A DNA stretch of 35,971 nt, from NCBI GenBank assembly GCA_001464235.1, contig LNFH01000372.1:1-35971 (forward strand), written 5' to 3'. Position numbers and translations under genes: made by a program. This document shows positions 10,226 through 20,473 of this stretch, piece by piece. The notes below the pieces were generated by a model, which was given only the letters and a program-made list of their open reading frames with translations, was not told the origin of the DNA and searched no databases. The DNA comes from Rhizobiales bacterium Ga0077556 (lineage in GTDB: Bacteria; Pseudomonadota; Alphaproteobacteria; Rhizobiales; Phreatobacteraceae). Within the stretch, counting starts at the first letter, position 1, and every line of letters begins with the position of its first letter.

Positions 10226-10840
10226 GGTTGTTCGTCCTTGGGCAGCGGCGCGGTCATCGCCGCATGGAGCCGGCCCATCGCATGGGGCTGCACCGCGGCA
10301 TGGACGGAGGCCGGCAGGGCCAGCGTCTGCATGGCGCTGGACTGCATCATGCCGGCGAGGCCATGGACGGTAGCCCAGACGTAGAGCGCGTCCAGCGGCA
10401 CGGCGCGGCCGGCCGGGCTTGCGGCGTCGGGCCGTCCATGAACGCGGTCGATAGCCTCGTTGAGGATCGCGAAAGCGTGGCGTGCGCTCGCCATCATGGC
10501 GGGATGGGCCTCGGGGTCGGGCAGCGGGGTTGCGAACATCAGCCGGTACTGCAGGGGATGGGCACGCGCATACGCTACTGCCGAGATCCTCATACGGATC
10601 GTCGTGGCGGGGCCGATCATCGAGATGACGGGCAAATCCGTCGTAGATCCGCCGCACGACCTCGGCCAGGAGATGGTCGCGGCTGGGGAAATGCTTGTAG
10701 GGCGCCTGGTGCGAGACGCCGAGGCCGCGGGCGACCTCGCGCAGGCTGAGGGCCTCGACGCCGGAGCGTTCGATCACCGCCAGGGCCTCGCGCAGGCACG
10801 CCTCGCGCAGGTCAGGCGCGCCGGCCGCTCTCTTCGCCAT
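10222..10840 (-). pseudogene. TetR/AcrR-family regulator (WHG-type C-terminus) with apparent 1-nt frameshift
   Basis: N-terminal HTH (MAKRAAGAPDLREACLREALAVIERSGVEALSLREVARGLGVSHQAPYKHFPSRDHLLAEVV) is in ORF 9425..10840; the C-terminal domain (AVAYARAHPLQYRLMFATPLPDPEAHPAM...) is in ORF 10222..10635. Removing one C of CC at about 10581-10582 (plus strand) joins them as ...YEDLAVAYARAHP..., about 205 aa. Confidence 0.75.
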
Positions 10841-11657
10841 GTCCCTTCCCCGTCATGCCCCGCATCACCTGTTCCATGATCCGCACGCGGCCGGCGCGCG
10901 GCAACAGGGACAACGAGCCCTCCAGCACCTTGGCGAGAAGGCCCGGCCGCACGGTGGTTTTCCGACCGAGGGCCGCGAGGGTCTGGCGCGCGACGACCTC
11001 CGGCTTCTCGGCGCGGCCCATGGTCATGGCGGCGCGCGCCGCAAAGCCGCTCGCCACCGGGCCCGGGGCCGAGGCGACGACGTCGACCCCCAGAGGCGCG
11101 AGTTCGCGTGCCAATCCCTCGGCGAGGGTCTGCACATAGGCCTTGGTGGCGGCATAGTGGGCGGTGCGCGGAACGCCCTGGAACGCCACCAGCGAGCTCA
11201 TCAGGACGAGACCGCCCTTGCCGCGGGCGGCGAGACGTCGGCCGAACCTGTGCGTGGTCAGCATCCGGCTTTCGCAGTTGAGCCGGAGCATGTCGCGCTC
11301 GTTGGCTTCCTCCGCATCCAGGAAGGGCCCCGAGGTACCGAACCCGGCGGCGCAGACCACCAGTCCGACATCGAGAGATTCGGTCGCCGTGCACAGCGCG
11401 GCGACGCCCTCGTCGGTGGCGAGGTCGCCGGCCACGACCACCGGAGCGAAGCCCCCTTCCGCCGCGATTCGTGCGGCGAGGGCATCGAGCCTGTCCTTGC
11501 CCCGCGCGGCAAGAACCACGCCGAAGCCGGCGGCCGCGAGCTCCAGCGCGAAGGCGCGGCCGATGCCGTCGGAGGCACCGGTGACCACGGCCCAGGGACC
11601 GTATTGGGCGAGACGGCCGCGCGGTAGCGGCGATGCCGGCTGGTCGGAGATGCACAT
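10812..11657 (-). CDS. SDR-family NAD(P)-dependent oxidoreductase
   Basis: VVTGASDGIGRAFALELAAAGFGVVLAARG; YAATK active site. Start MCISDQPAS at 11657 preferred because the upstream in-frame ATG (11696) lies inside operator palindromes. Overlaps tetR by 29 bp. Confidence 0.85.
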   Translation of the reverse strand: MCISDQPASPLPRGRLAQYGPWAVVTGASDGIGRAFALELAAAGFGVVLAARGKDRLDALAARIAAEGGFAPVVVAGDLATDEGVAALCTATESLDVGLVVCAAGFGTSGPFLDAEEANERDMLRLNCESRMLTTHRFGRRLAARGKGGLVLMSSLVAFQGVPRTAHYAATKAYVQTLAEGLARELAPLGVDVVASAPGPVASGFAARAAMTMGRAEKPEVVARQTLAALGRKTTVRPGLLAKVLEGSLSLLPRAGRVRIMEQVMRGMTGKGHGEESGRRA

Positions 11658-11678
11658 GGGGGATCTCGATCTCGGGAT

Positions 11679-12945
<1,267 letters not shown>

Positions 12946-12954
12946 CGACGCGCA

Positions 12955-12986
12955 AAAGGGCGCCGCGGTGACCGCAGCGCCCCTTC
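12955..12986. terminator. Bidirectional terminator between convergent genes
   Basis: AAAAGGGCGCCGCGGTGACCGCAGCGCCCCTT stem-loop located between stops at 12945 and 13003. Confidence 0.75.
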
Positions 12987-13002
12987 AGTCCTTGCGGCGT
13001 TC

Positions 13003-13494
13003 CTAGCGCATGGCGACCTTCGCCACCTTGTCCTCGTAGTCTTCCTTGGGGTCGGCGCCGATCATCAGCTTGAAGCCCGCCCAGAGGCTGGTGGCGTTCT
13101 CCCAGATCTCCGCCTTCGCGGGCTCGAAGCGCAGCAGGGCGAGCTTCGGGTCGTCCTTGCCCTCCTCGTACCAGGCGGCGACGAAGCGGTTCCACAGCCG
13201 GTCGATGACGGCGCGGTCGTTGTCGACCACGAAGGTGCCGTGGACGCAGGCGAAGAGGTCGTGCGACTTCGACGTGAGGGTGATCGAGCCCTTTTTCGAC
13301 TCGGCGCCCAGCGCCTTGGCCATGTCCGTATCCTTCGCCGTGAAGAACCAGATCGGCCCGTGGTCGGCGTCGCCGTCGAGCTGGGCGGTCAGCGGACGCA
13401 TGTGGCCGTCTTCGTCCGCGAGCCCGGCCATCACCGTCATTTCGGAGCGCAGGTGGGTCCAGAAGGCCTGGGTCAATTCGGCCGGCGTCGGCAT
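13003..13494 (-). CDS. Pyridoxamine 5'-phosphate oxidase-fold (general stress protein 26-like) protein
   Basis: Start MPTPAELTQAFWTHLRSEMTVMAGL at 13494; PIWFFTAKDTDMAKAL, LRFEPAKAEIWENATSLWAGFKLMIG. The ORF-track start at 14337 is an over-extension. Confidence 0.88.
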   Translation of the reverse strand: MPTPAELTQAFWTHLRSEMTVMAGLADEDGHMRPLTAQLDGDADHGPIWFFTAKDTDMAKALGAESKKGSITLTSKSHDLFACVHGTFVVDNDRAVIDRLWNRFVAAWYEEGKDDPKLALLRFEPAKAEIWENATSLWAGFKLMIGADPKEDYEDKVAKVAMR

Positions 13495-13692
13495 GGCGGT
13501 TCTCCGGGGTGAGGGGGTCGGTGGGGCAACGCGCCGCCCGGCCCCCCGTTCCCCGCCCGCCGCGTCACAGGTGCGGAGAGCGGCTGTCGAAACGCTGCAA
13601 CAATTGCGCTTCAGCGTAGGTTCATGCGCAGGGTGCTGGCCTGTCCCTGGGGTGGCACCGATTTTTTTTCGAATGACCGGCCGGAGCAGACA

Positions 13693-14415
13693 ATGGACGA
13701 TCGCGACTATGTGAAGCTGAAGCCCGAACTGATGGGGTTCCGCTATGTGGGGACCGTGCCGCAGGAGGCACGTCCCTTGCTGACCCGCGCCTATGAGGAC
13801 CTGAAGCGCACCATGGGTCCCAAGTGGGACGAGCAGATCGCCGCTAGGGAAATCTGCTGGATGAACGTCTGGCAGGAGGACGAGGAGGGCGACGCCATGG
13901 AGCTCTCCGACAAGGCGCTCGCCGCCGAGCTTCACGCCTGGTGCGAGACCGCTGCCGGCCAGTTCGCCGAGAAGGGCGCCATCATGGATGGCTACGGCTT
14001 CGTGGTGAACCCGGTGGGCTCGAAGCCGCAGGTCTGGCACGTCGACTACACCACCGACGCCGCCGCGATCTGGATCCCGCTGACCCAGTTCACCGACCGC
14101 AACGCCACCCAGTTCATCACCCTTCCCGAGACCACGCCGGAGGATGCGCTGGAGAAGGTCGCCTCGAACGTCGACGCCGTGGACGTGGAGGCTCTCGCCC
14201 GCAGCGTCGACCATTTCCAGGTCCACCAGATCGTCGCCAAGCCCATGTCGGTACTCTACATGGGCCGCGGCACCATCCACCGCGGGATCACCAACAGCGG
14301 CGACGACAACCGCATCTCCTTCTACATCTCGCTGCACTTCATCCGCGACTACTCGGTCTATCCCTATTACGCCGACGAGCGGTCCGAGCAGGCGGTCGTC
14401 AACTTCAACGACTGA
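13693..14415 (+). CDS. Putative Fe(II)/2-oxoglutarate-type oxygenase of unknown substrate
   Basis: Start MDDRDYVKLKPELMG at 13693; double-stranded beta-helix signature WHVDYTTDAAAIWIPLT...ATQFITLP...VLYMGRGTIHRGITNSGDDNRISFYISLHF (HxD...H...R). Confidence 0.6.
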   Translation: MDDRDYVKLKPELMGFRYVGTVPQEARPLLTRAYEDLKRTMGPKWDEQIAAREICWMNVWQEDEEGDAMELSDKALAAELHAWCETAAGQFAEKGAIMDGYGFVVNPVGSKPQVWHVDYTTDAAAIWIPLTQFTDRNATQFITLPETTPEDALEKVASNVDAVDVEALARSVDHFQVHQIVAKPMSVLYMGRGTIHRGITNSGDDNRISFYISLHFIRDYSVYPYYADERSEQAVVNFND

Positions 14416-14428
14416 CCAGCCCCATGCG

Positions 14429-14460
14429 AAAAGGCCGCCCCCATCGGGGAGCGGCCTCTC
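14429..14460. terminator. Terminator between convergent genes
   Basis: GAAAAGGCCGCCCCCATCGGGGAGCGGCCTCTC: GGCCGC/GCGGCC stem with inner CCCC/GGGG. Confidence 0.75.
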
Positions 14461-14479
14461 TCGTGTCAGGCGCGCAGCC

Positions 14480-14860
14480 TTAGTTCTGGTTCGGCGTCGC
14501 CGGCGCGGCAGGGGCGGGCTGGGCCGGAGCCGGCTGCATCGCAGGCGGCGTGGACGGCTGCGGACGCGGCACCGAGCCGGTCGCGGTCGGGTCGGCCGCC
14601 GGACCGCCGGCGGGCGTGCCCTCGGCGATCGGGGGACGCTCCGTCGTCGGCGTGGTGGCGGTGCGGTCCGACGCGCCGCCGAACATCGTCATGATCACGA
14701 AGACCAGGACGAGCGCGGCCGCGAGCCCGCCGAGCAGGCCCCAGCCGGTGCGCGACGCGGGGCGGGGATCGATCGGCTGCCGGGGATCCGTGCCGCCGGC
14801 CATCGGGGCGACCGGATCGGCGATCGGCCGGTTGGGGTCGCGGGGGTCGATATGGGTCAT
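14480..14860 (-). CDS. Single-TM proline/alanine-rich protein of unknown function
   Basis: Start MTHIDPRDPNRPIADP at 14860; one TM (GWGLLGGLAAALVLVFVIMTMFGG) followed by a Pro-rich tail. Confidence 0.65.
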   Translation of the reverse strand: MTHIDPRDPNRPIADPVAPMAGGTDPRQPIDPRPASRTGWGLLGGLAAALVLVFVIMTMFGGASDRTATTPTTERPPIAEGTPAGGPAADPTATGSVPRPQPSTPPAMQPAPAQPAPAAPATPNQN

Positions 14861-14954
14861 GTCGTCTCTCCTCACGGATGGATCGTCTGTGAGGTCAACG
14901 GGCGGCACCCCGGCAGGTTCCACGGCGGGTCGAGGCCCGCCGCGGGTTCCGGCC

Positions 14955-16538
14955 CTATTCCGCCGGTTGTGCGGTCATGGCCGGACGGTCGGCCGCCGCC
15001 TCCTTCCGCGAGGCCGCATAGAGCAGCCCGGCCACCATGAGATAGGCGAAGGCGACGCCGGGCGAGCGTGCGAAGCCCACGGCCTCGCCGTGCATGAAGC
15101 CGAAGAAGGTGAGCAGGGCTCCGGCGCCGGCGAACATCGCCGCCTCCATGAACTTCTTCTCGATGACGAAGACGGCGATGGCGCCGAGCACGAGGCCGGT
15201 GATGATGGCGCCGCCGCCCATGATCTCGAGACCATGATAGAGCACGCCGACCTGCGCCATCTTGTCGAGGCCGACCGCCGCGGCATTGGTGCCGGCGGCC
15301 CCGAGCGCCCCGTCCACCAGCACCTTGGCCCAGGCGGCGAGATGGGGCGTCAGCGCCAGGACGACTGCCGGCGCGTGGCTCGACGGCGTCGTCTGGAAGG
15401 CCTGCGCGCCGATCAGCATGCCGATGTAGAGGAGGATCGGCGCGATGGCGACGACGGGGATCAGCGCGGTCAGAAGCGCGATGATGCCGAACCAGGCGAG
15501 CACCAGCACCATGACCCCGGTGAGGGCGGAATAGCCGATGCGCCCGCCCATGGCCTTCCAGCCGGGATGGCCGATATAGACCGCGTTGATGAAGGGGTTG
15601 CCCATCAGGCAGCCGATCATCGAGACGACGCCGTCGGCGGTGAGCACCCGCGTCGTCGGATAATGGTCGCCGGCCGCCTCCGCGCTCTCCACGTTGTCCA
15701 TGGCCTCGACGAGGTCGTAGATGCCGAAGGGAATGGCGGTGACCAGGATGATGCCGAGGAACTGGAACCCCGAGAACGTGTGCCCGATGGCCGGGATCGG
15801 GAGCGAGAAGCCGAAGCTCGAGAAGGCCTGTCCGAGCTTGTCGAGGCCGACGCCGCCGATCGGCATGCCGATGGCGACGGAGGCCCAGGCGATGAGCATG
15901 CCCGCCGCGATGGCGACGAGGCCCGCGGGGATGCCGCGCGGATAGCGGAAGCCGCCGAACCAGGACAGCATGATGATGGCAAAGCAGGTGAGGCCGATCA
16001 CCGGCGTCATGTACATCTCCATCGCCGGGCGCATGGAGATGAAGGCGATGGAGACGCCGGCGAGCGTGCCGAGCAGCGCCGCCCGCGGCGTCACCTTGCG
16101 GATGTAGGGGGCGATGAAGCCGCCGGCCATCAGGATGATCGACTGGATGAACACCCAGGCGAGCCCCGCCTCCCAGCCCTTGATGGGATCGCCGGTGGAG
16201 ATCGAGATCGGCAGCATGATCACGAAGGTGACGATGAACATGTGCGGCACGCTGACCCCCGAGGGCAGCGCGCAGACGTCCGAGCGCCCGGTCTCCTTGG
16301 CGAGCTTCCAGGCGAGATAGGCGTAGTACATCGTCGAGAGCGCCATCATCAGCCCGAGGGCGGGCAGGATGCGGCCGAAGACCAGGCTGTCCGGCATCTT
16401 CAGCACGAAGCGCAGAAGGCCGGTGAGCACCAGCATGTTGACGAGGATGTTGGTGCCGAAGCCGAAGAAGGCGTTCCAGTCGCCCGGCGTCCACAGCGCC
16501 GGCTGGCCGCGCGAAGCGGCGGTCTCGGTCATGGCCAT
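14955..16538 (-). CDS. Multi-pass permease, NCS2-like (xanthine/uracil permease-type) transporter
   Basis: 527 aa polytopic protein; NMLVLTGLLRFVLKMPDSLVFGRILPALGLMM, GIYDLVEAMDNVESAEAAGDHYPTTRVLTADGVVSMIGCLMGNPFINAVYIGHPGWKAMGGRIGYS, similar in layout to NCS2/AzgA permeases. Confidence 0.7.
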   Translation of the reverse strand: MAMTETAASRGQPALWTPGDWNAFFGFGTNILVNMLVLTGLLRFVLKMPDSLVFGRILPALGLMMALSTMYYAYLAWKLAKETGRSDVCALPSGVSVPHMFIVTFVIMLPISISTGDPIKGWEAGLAWVFIQSIILMAGGFIAPYIRKVTPRAALLGTLAGVSIAFISMRPAMEMYMTPVIGLTCFAIIMLSWFGGFRYPRGIPAGLVAIAAGMLIAWASVAIGMPIGGVGLDKLGQAFSSFGFSLPIPAIGHTFSGFQFLGIILVTAIPFGIYDLVEAMDNVESAEAAGDHYPTTRVLTADGVVSMIGCLMGNPFINAVYIGHPGWKAMGGRIGYSALTGVMVLVLAWFGIIALLTALIPVVAIAPILLYIGMLIGAQAFQTTPSSHAPAVVLALTPHLAAWAKVLVDGALGAAGTNAAAVGLDKMAQVGVLYHGLEIMGGGAIITGLVLGAIAVFVIEKKFMEAAMFAGAGALLTFFGFMHGEAVGFARSPGVAFAYLMVAGLLYAASRKEAAADRPAMTAQPAE

Positions 16539-16565
16539 GCTCGTCTCCCCTCGATGGTCAGGTCG

Positions 16566-17231
16566 TCAAAGCGCTGCGGTGATGTCTCCCGTCGTGGTGA
16601 CGAAGCCGAAGATCCCGCCCTGGGCGGCGATCATCCTCAGCCCCACCGCATGGAACTCGTCGAAATAGGAGGCGCAGGCGTCCCCCGGCACGAGGCAGCG
16701 GAAGCCGCGGTCGTTGGCCTCGCGCACCGTGGTGTGGACGCAGACCTCGGTGGTCACCCCGCAGACGATCAGCGTCTCGATGCGCCGGTTGCCGAGGATC
16801 AGCGCGAGGTCCGTCTCGTAGAAGGCGCCCTTGCCGGGCTTGTCGACCACCGGTTCGCCCGGAGCCGGCGCCAGCGCCGGGATGATGTCGTGGCCGGGCT
16901 CGCCGCGCACGAGGATGCGACCCATGGGGCCGCAGGCGCCGATGCGCAGGGCCGGGTCCCCCCGCTCCACCTTCAGCGGCGGGGCGTCGGCGAGGTCCGG
17001 CCGGTGGCCCTCGCGGGTATGAATGACGAGGAGCCCGTTCGCCCGCGCGAAGGCGAGGAGCGCGGCGATCGGGCCCACGGCGCGGGCGAGCTTGGAGACG
17101 TCGTTGCCGAGCGCCGCACCGAAGCCGCCGGGCTCGAGAAAGTCGCGCTGCATGTCGATGACGACGAGGGCGGTGCGATCGAGATCGATCGTCACCGGGC
17201 TGGGCTCCGCCGGAATGGTCGCCTGCCGCAT
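16566..17231 (-). CDS. Cysteine hydrolase, isochorismatase family (biuret/ureidoacrylate/carbamoylsarcosine amidohydrolase-like)
   Basis: 221 aa; [19 protein letters not shown] (Asp), [23 protein letters not shown] (Lys), [21 protein letters not shown] (Cys). Confidence 0.9.
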   Translation of the reverse strand: MRQATIPAEPSPVTIDLDRTALVVIDMQRDFLEPGGFGAALGNDVSKLARAVGPIAALLAFARANGLLVIHTREGHRPDLADAPPLKVERGDPALRIGACGPMGRILVRGEPGHDIIPALAPAPGEPVVDKPGKGAFYETDLALILGNRRIETLIVCGVTTEVCVHTTVREANDRGFRCLVPGDACASYFDEFHAVGLRMIAAQGGIFGFVTTTGDITAAL

Positions 17232-17373
17232 CGCGTGCTCCGCAGCTGTCGCGGACCACGCAGCAAGGAGCGGGCCAGACGAAAGCCCGTCCCGATTGTA
17301 TACCGGACGAAGATACCGCCCAATTCGGCGTCAGGCGCCGCCGGATACTGCCGCGTACTTGCGCAGCGCCGCG

Positions 17374-18435
17374 TCAATGCGCTCCGGTCGCGCCCCGCCT
17401 GTGCATGAGCGGCTCGACGACATAGTGCATGACGAGGAAGACGACGCCGCCGAGCGCCAGGCCGAGGAGGCCTGAGGCCACCGCCGTGACCAGCCACTCC
17501 ACCGCCGCCTTCACGGCGGGCACCACGGCCGCCACGGCGACGGCGACGCCGTGGATCGCGTGCTCGATGCCGGCGAGGCCATAGCCCGCGAGGCCGTGGA
17601 CGATGATGCCGCCGCCGACCCAGAGCATGGCGAGCGTGCCGACGAGGCTGAGCGTCTTGAGGAAATAGGGCATGCCGAAGACGAGCCCGCGTCCCACGGG
17701 CTGGGTCAGCCGGCTCACCGCACGGTCGAGGGCGGAGGGGCCGCGCGGCTCCAGTTCGGTCGGCCGGCCACGCATCACATGCCCCAGCCCGGTGACCGGC
17801 CGGCTGCTCTGGGCGAGCGCCAGGCCGACGTCGTCGGCCTTCACGATGAGGGCGACGGCGCCATAGACCAGCACGGTGATGCCGAGGCCGACCACCGCCA
17901 GGATCAGCGCCTGGGTCCACAGGCTCGGCGAGGTGATCGTCGACAGCGCGATGGCCATGATCTCCGCCGAGAGGATGAAGTCGGTGCGAATGGCGCCGGC
18001 GACGCGCTGGCTCTCCAGCGCCGCGGCATCGGCCGGGGACGCCGCGAGGGGGTCGGGCGCCGCGGCCTTCTCGCCGTGCGGCACCACCATCTCCAGCACC
18101 TTCTCGAAGCCCTCGTAGCAGAGGTAGAGGCCGCCGATCATCAGGAGCGGGGTGATCGCCCAGGGGGCGAGCGCGCTCAGCAGCAGCGCCCCCGGCAGCA
18201 GGAACAGGATCTTGTTCTTCAGCGACCCCCACGCGATCTTGCCGACGATGGGGAGTTCGCGCGCGGCGGCGAAGCCGACCGCGTAGCGCGGCGTCACGGC
18301 CGCGTCGTCGATGACGATGCCGGCCGCCTTCGTGGCAGCCTTGGTCGCCTGGGCGGCGACGTCGTCCAGCGTCACCGCCGCCACCTTGGCGAGGGCGGCG
18401 ATGTCGTCGAGGAGTGCGATCAGGCCGATGCTCAC
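17374..18435 (-). CDS. DUF808 family membrane protein (YedI-like)
   Basis: Probable GTG start at 18435 giving (V/M)SIGLIALLDDIAALAKVAAVTLDDVAAQ...; KAAGIVIDDAAVTPRYAVGF...ELPIVGKIAWGSLKNK. Confidence 0.88.
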   Translation of the reverse strand: MSIGLIALLDDIAALAKVAAVTLDDVAAQATKAATKAAGIVIDDAAVTPRYAVGFAAARELPIVGKIAWGSLKNKILFLLPGALLLSALAPWAITPLLMIGGLYLCYEGFEKVLEMVVPHGEKAAAPDPLAASPADAAALESQRVAGAIRTDFILSAEIMAIALSTITSPSLWTQALILAVVGLGITVLVYGAVALIVKADDVGLALAQSSRPVTGLGHVMRGRPTELEPRGPSALDRAVSRLTQPVGRGLVFGMPYFLKTLSLVGTLAMLWVGGGIIVHGLAGYGLAGIEHAIHGVAVAVAAVVPAVKAAVEWLVTAVASGLLGLALGGVVFLVMHYVVEPLMHRRGATGAH

Positions 18436-18511
18436 GGGGGGTCCTCCAGCGGTCGCAGGACCTTTAAGGCCATGTCCGCCGGAGGAAGGCAACCCGCAAT
18501 GCTGCGCCGCG

Positions 18512-20242
18512 TCAGGCGGGCCGGTCGCCCTTCTTCAGCTTGGCGGCGGCGCGGTTGTCGACGCCCGGCAGCATCTTGGCGGGATCGCGGGTGACCACCA
18601 CGTCGATCACCGAGGGGCCCTTGGTGGCGAAGGCTTCCTCGAGCGCCGCGCGCAGCGTCGAGGGATGCTCGACGCGGATGCCGTGGCATCCCAGCGCCTT
18701 CGCCGCATCGGCGTAGTTGGTCTCGGCGAGGTCCGAGGCGTGGTAGGCGCCAGGTCCATAGACCAGGTGCTGGAGCGCCTTCACATAGCCGGAGGCGGCG
18801 TTGTTGACGACGATGATGGTGAGGTCGAGGCCCATGCGGCGGGCCGTCTCGATCTCGCCGAGCATCATGTTGAAGCCGCCGTCGCCGGTAAGGCCGATGA
18901 CCTTCTTGCCCGGCGCGCCCATGGCGACGCCCATCGCGCCGGGAAGGCCGTAGCCGATGGAGGCGAAGCCGCGGTCCGGCACGAAGGAGCGGCCGGGCTT
19001 CTTGCTGTCGAAGAGGAGCCCGCCCCAGTGCGCGGCGAAGCCGCCGTCGGCGACGAGATAGCCGTCGGCCGGCAGCACCTGGTTGATCTCGGTCAGCAGG
19101 CGACCCATGCTCACCGGCACCTCGTCCGAGGTGAGCTTCTCGTTCACGTCGGCGCGCCACGTCGCCATGCGCTGCGGCACGTCGGCGGCATAGGCCGAGA
19201 GCCGCGCGCGGATCGCCTCGGCCTTCGGCGCGAGGGCGCTCGCGAGGTCCTCGATGCCGAGCTTCGCGTCGCCCCACAGCGTCACCTCCGGCTGCACGGT
19301 GCGGCCGAACTCCTCGGCGACGATGTCGAGGTGGATGATGCGCTTGCCCTTCGGCGGCACCGTGAAGCGCTTGGTGGCGATCTCGCCGAGCTTGCAGCCG
19401 ACGACGAGGATGAGGTCGCTCTCCTCGATCAGCGTGTTGGCGATGCGGTCGTAGCGGCCGAACAGGCCCGCCGAGAGCGGGCTGGTGCAGGCGATGGCGC
19501 CCTTGCCCGTCATGGTGTGGGCGACGGGGATGGAGAAGGTCTCGGCGAAGCGCTGCAGCGTCTCGGCGGCACCCGAGAGGTGCACGCCGCCGCCGGCGAG
19601 CACGATCGGCCGGCTGGCTTCGGCGAGAAGGGCTGCGGCCTTCGCCAGCGACGCCCCGTCCGGGCGGCAGCGCAGCGCCGGCGCGCCGCCATGGGCGGGA
19701 TCGACGCGGAAGTCGTCGTCGGTGAAGCCGTGGGTGCCGTGGCAGATGTCCTCCGGCACGTCGACGATGACCGGACCCGGCCGGCCGGTGGTGGCCACCG
19801 CGAAGGCGCGGCGCATCAGCTCGGGGATGCGGTGGATGGCCTCCACCCGGATCACCTCCTTGGCGCAGGGCCTCAGGATGTCGAGCTGGCGGCTCTCCTG
19901 GGTCATGTTCTTCCAGGAATGGTCGCGGTGCGTGTCGCCGACGATGGCGACCATCGGGGTGCCGGCGTTCAGCGCCTCGACGAGGCCGGTGACGAGGTTG
20001 GTGGCGCCGGGTCCGAGGGTGGCGTCGACCAGGCCGACGCGGCCCGTGACCTTGGCATAGGCGTCGGCGGCGAAGACGCCGGCGCGCTCGTCGTTGATGA
20101 GGTGGTGCTTGAGGCCGAGGCGGCGGGCGGCGTCGTAGAAGGGCAGGAGCTGGAAGCCGCCCATGCCGAACATCGGGCCGCCGTCGAAGGCGAGGATCAT
20201 CCGCGCCAGGGCTTCGCCGCCCGTCATCTCATTGTCGCTCAT
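18512..20242 (-). CDS. Thiamine pyrophosphate-dependent enzyme (acetolactate synthase/benzoylformate decarboxylase superfamily)
   Basis: Start MSDNEMTGGEALARMI at 20242; NDERAGVFAADAYAKVTG (catalytic Glu), GPGATNLVTGLVEALNAGTPMVAIVGD, TPP motif GDGGFNMMLGEIETARRMGLDLTIIVVNN. Confidence 0.9.
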   Translation of the reverse strand: MSDNEMTGGEALARMILAFDGGPMFGMGGFQLLPFYDAARRLGLKHHLINDERAGVFAADAYAKVTGRVGLVDATLGPGATNLVTGLVEALNAGTPMVAIVGDTHRDHSWKNMTQESRQLDILRPCAKEVIRVEAIHRIPELMRRAFAVATTGRPGPVIVDVPEDICHGTHGFTDDDFRVDPAHGGAPALRCRPDGASLAKAAALLAEASRPIVLAGGGVHLSGAAETLQRFAETFSIPVAHTMTGKGAIACTSPLSAGLFGRYDRIANTLIEESDLILVVGCKLGEIATKRFTVPPKGKRIIHLDIVAEEFGRTVQPEVTLWGDAKLGIEDLASALAPKAEAIRARLSAYAADVPQRMATWRADVNEKLTSDEVPVSMGRLLTEINQVLPADGYLVADGGFAAHWGGLLFDSKKPGRSFVPDRGFASIGYGLPGAMGVAMGAPGKKVIGLTGDGGFNMMLGEIETARRMGLDLTIIVVNNAASGYVKALQHLVYGPGAYHASDLAETNYADAAKALGCHGIRVEHPSTLRAALEEAFATKGPSVIDVVVTRDPAKMLPGVDNRAAAKLKKGDRPA

Positions 20243-20473
20243 CACGCCTCTCCACCCGCGGCTCCCGGCCGCTTGTTGGGGGCGAGCGAGGGTCGGGGCG
20301 CCGGCGCTTGGCGCGCCGCCGCCGTCCGGGCTCCCTCCCCGCCCCATTCAGGCGCCGTTGGCCGGCGCCTTTCCGCTTGGGCGCCACGGTTAGGGAGGGC
20401 CCGCAGGGCTGTCAACGCAGGCGAAAGGCAGGCCAGCAATGCCGGCCCGCCCCCGTGATAACGGCGCTCCCGC

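Noticed and set aside
9425-10840. 471-aa apparent TetR-membrane protein fusion
   Set aside because: The middle segment is low-complexity out-of-frame sequence; the TetR C-terminal domain lies in another frame, and the membrane gene has its own ATG coupled to the tetR stop, so this is a frameshift artefact rather than a novel fusion sensor.
13657-13680. Poly-T run GATTTTTTTTCG upstream of the oxygenase
   Set aside because: No preceding stable stem on the plus strand; more likely part of the promoter/leader than a terminator.
13003-14337. 444-aa ORF ending in the PPOX protein
   Set aside because: Upstream 281 residues are antisense to the oxygenase gene; true start is the ATG at 13494.
17296-17347. 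Repeated ATACCG/ATACCG/ATACTG words upstream of the isochorismatase-type hydrolase
   Set aside because: Short, irregularly spaced and lacking the CGTAT partner arm; not sufficient to call as operators.
14550-17408. 952-aa plus-strand ORF
   Set aside because: Spans and opposes three well-supported minus-strand genes; His/Asp/Gly/Arg-rich low-complexity translation typical of antisense frames.
18311-20458. 715-aa plus-strand ORF
   Set aside because: Antisense to the TPP enzyme gene; no recognisable domain.
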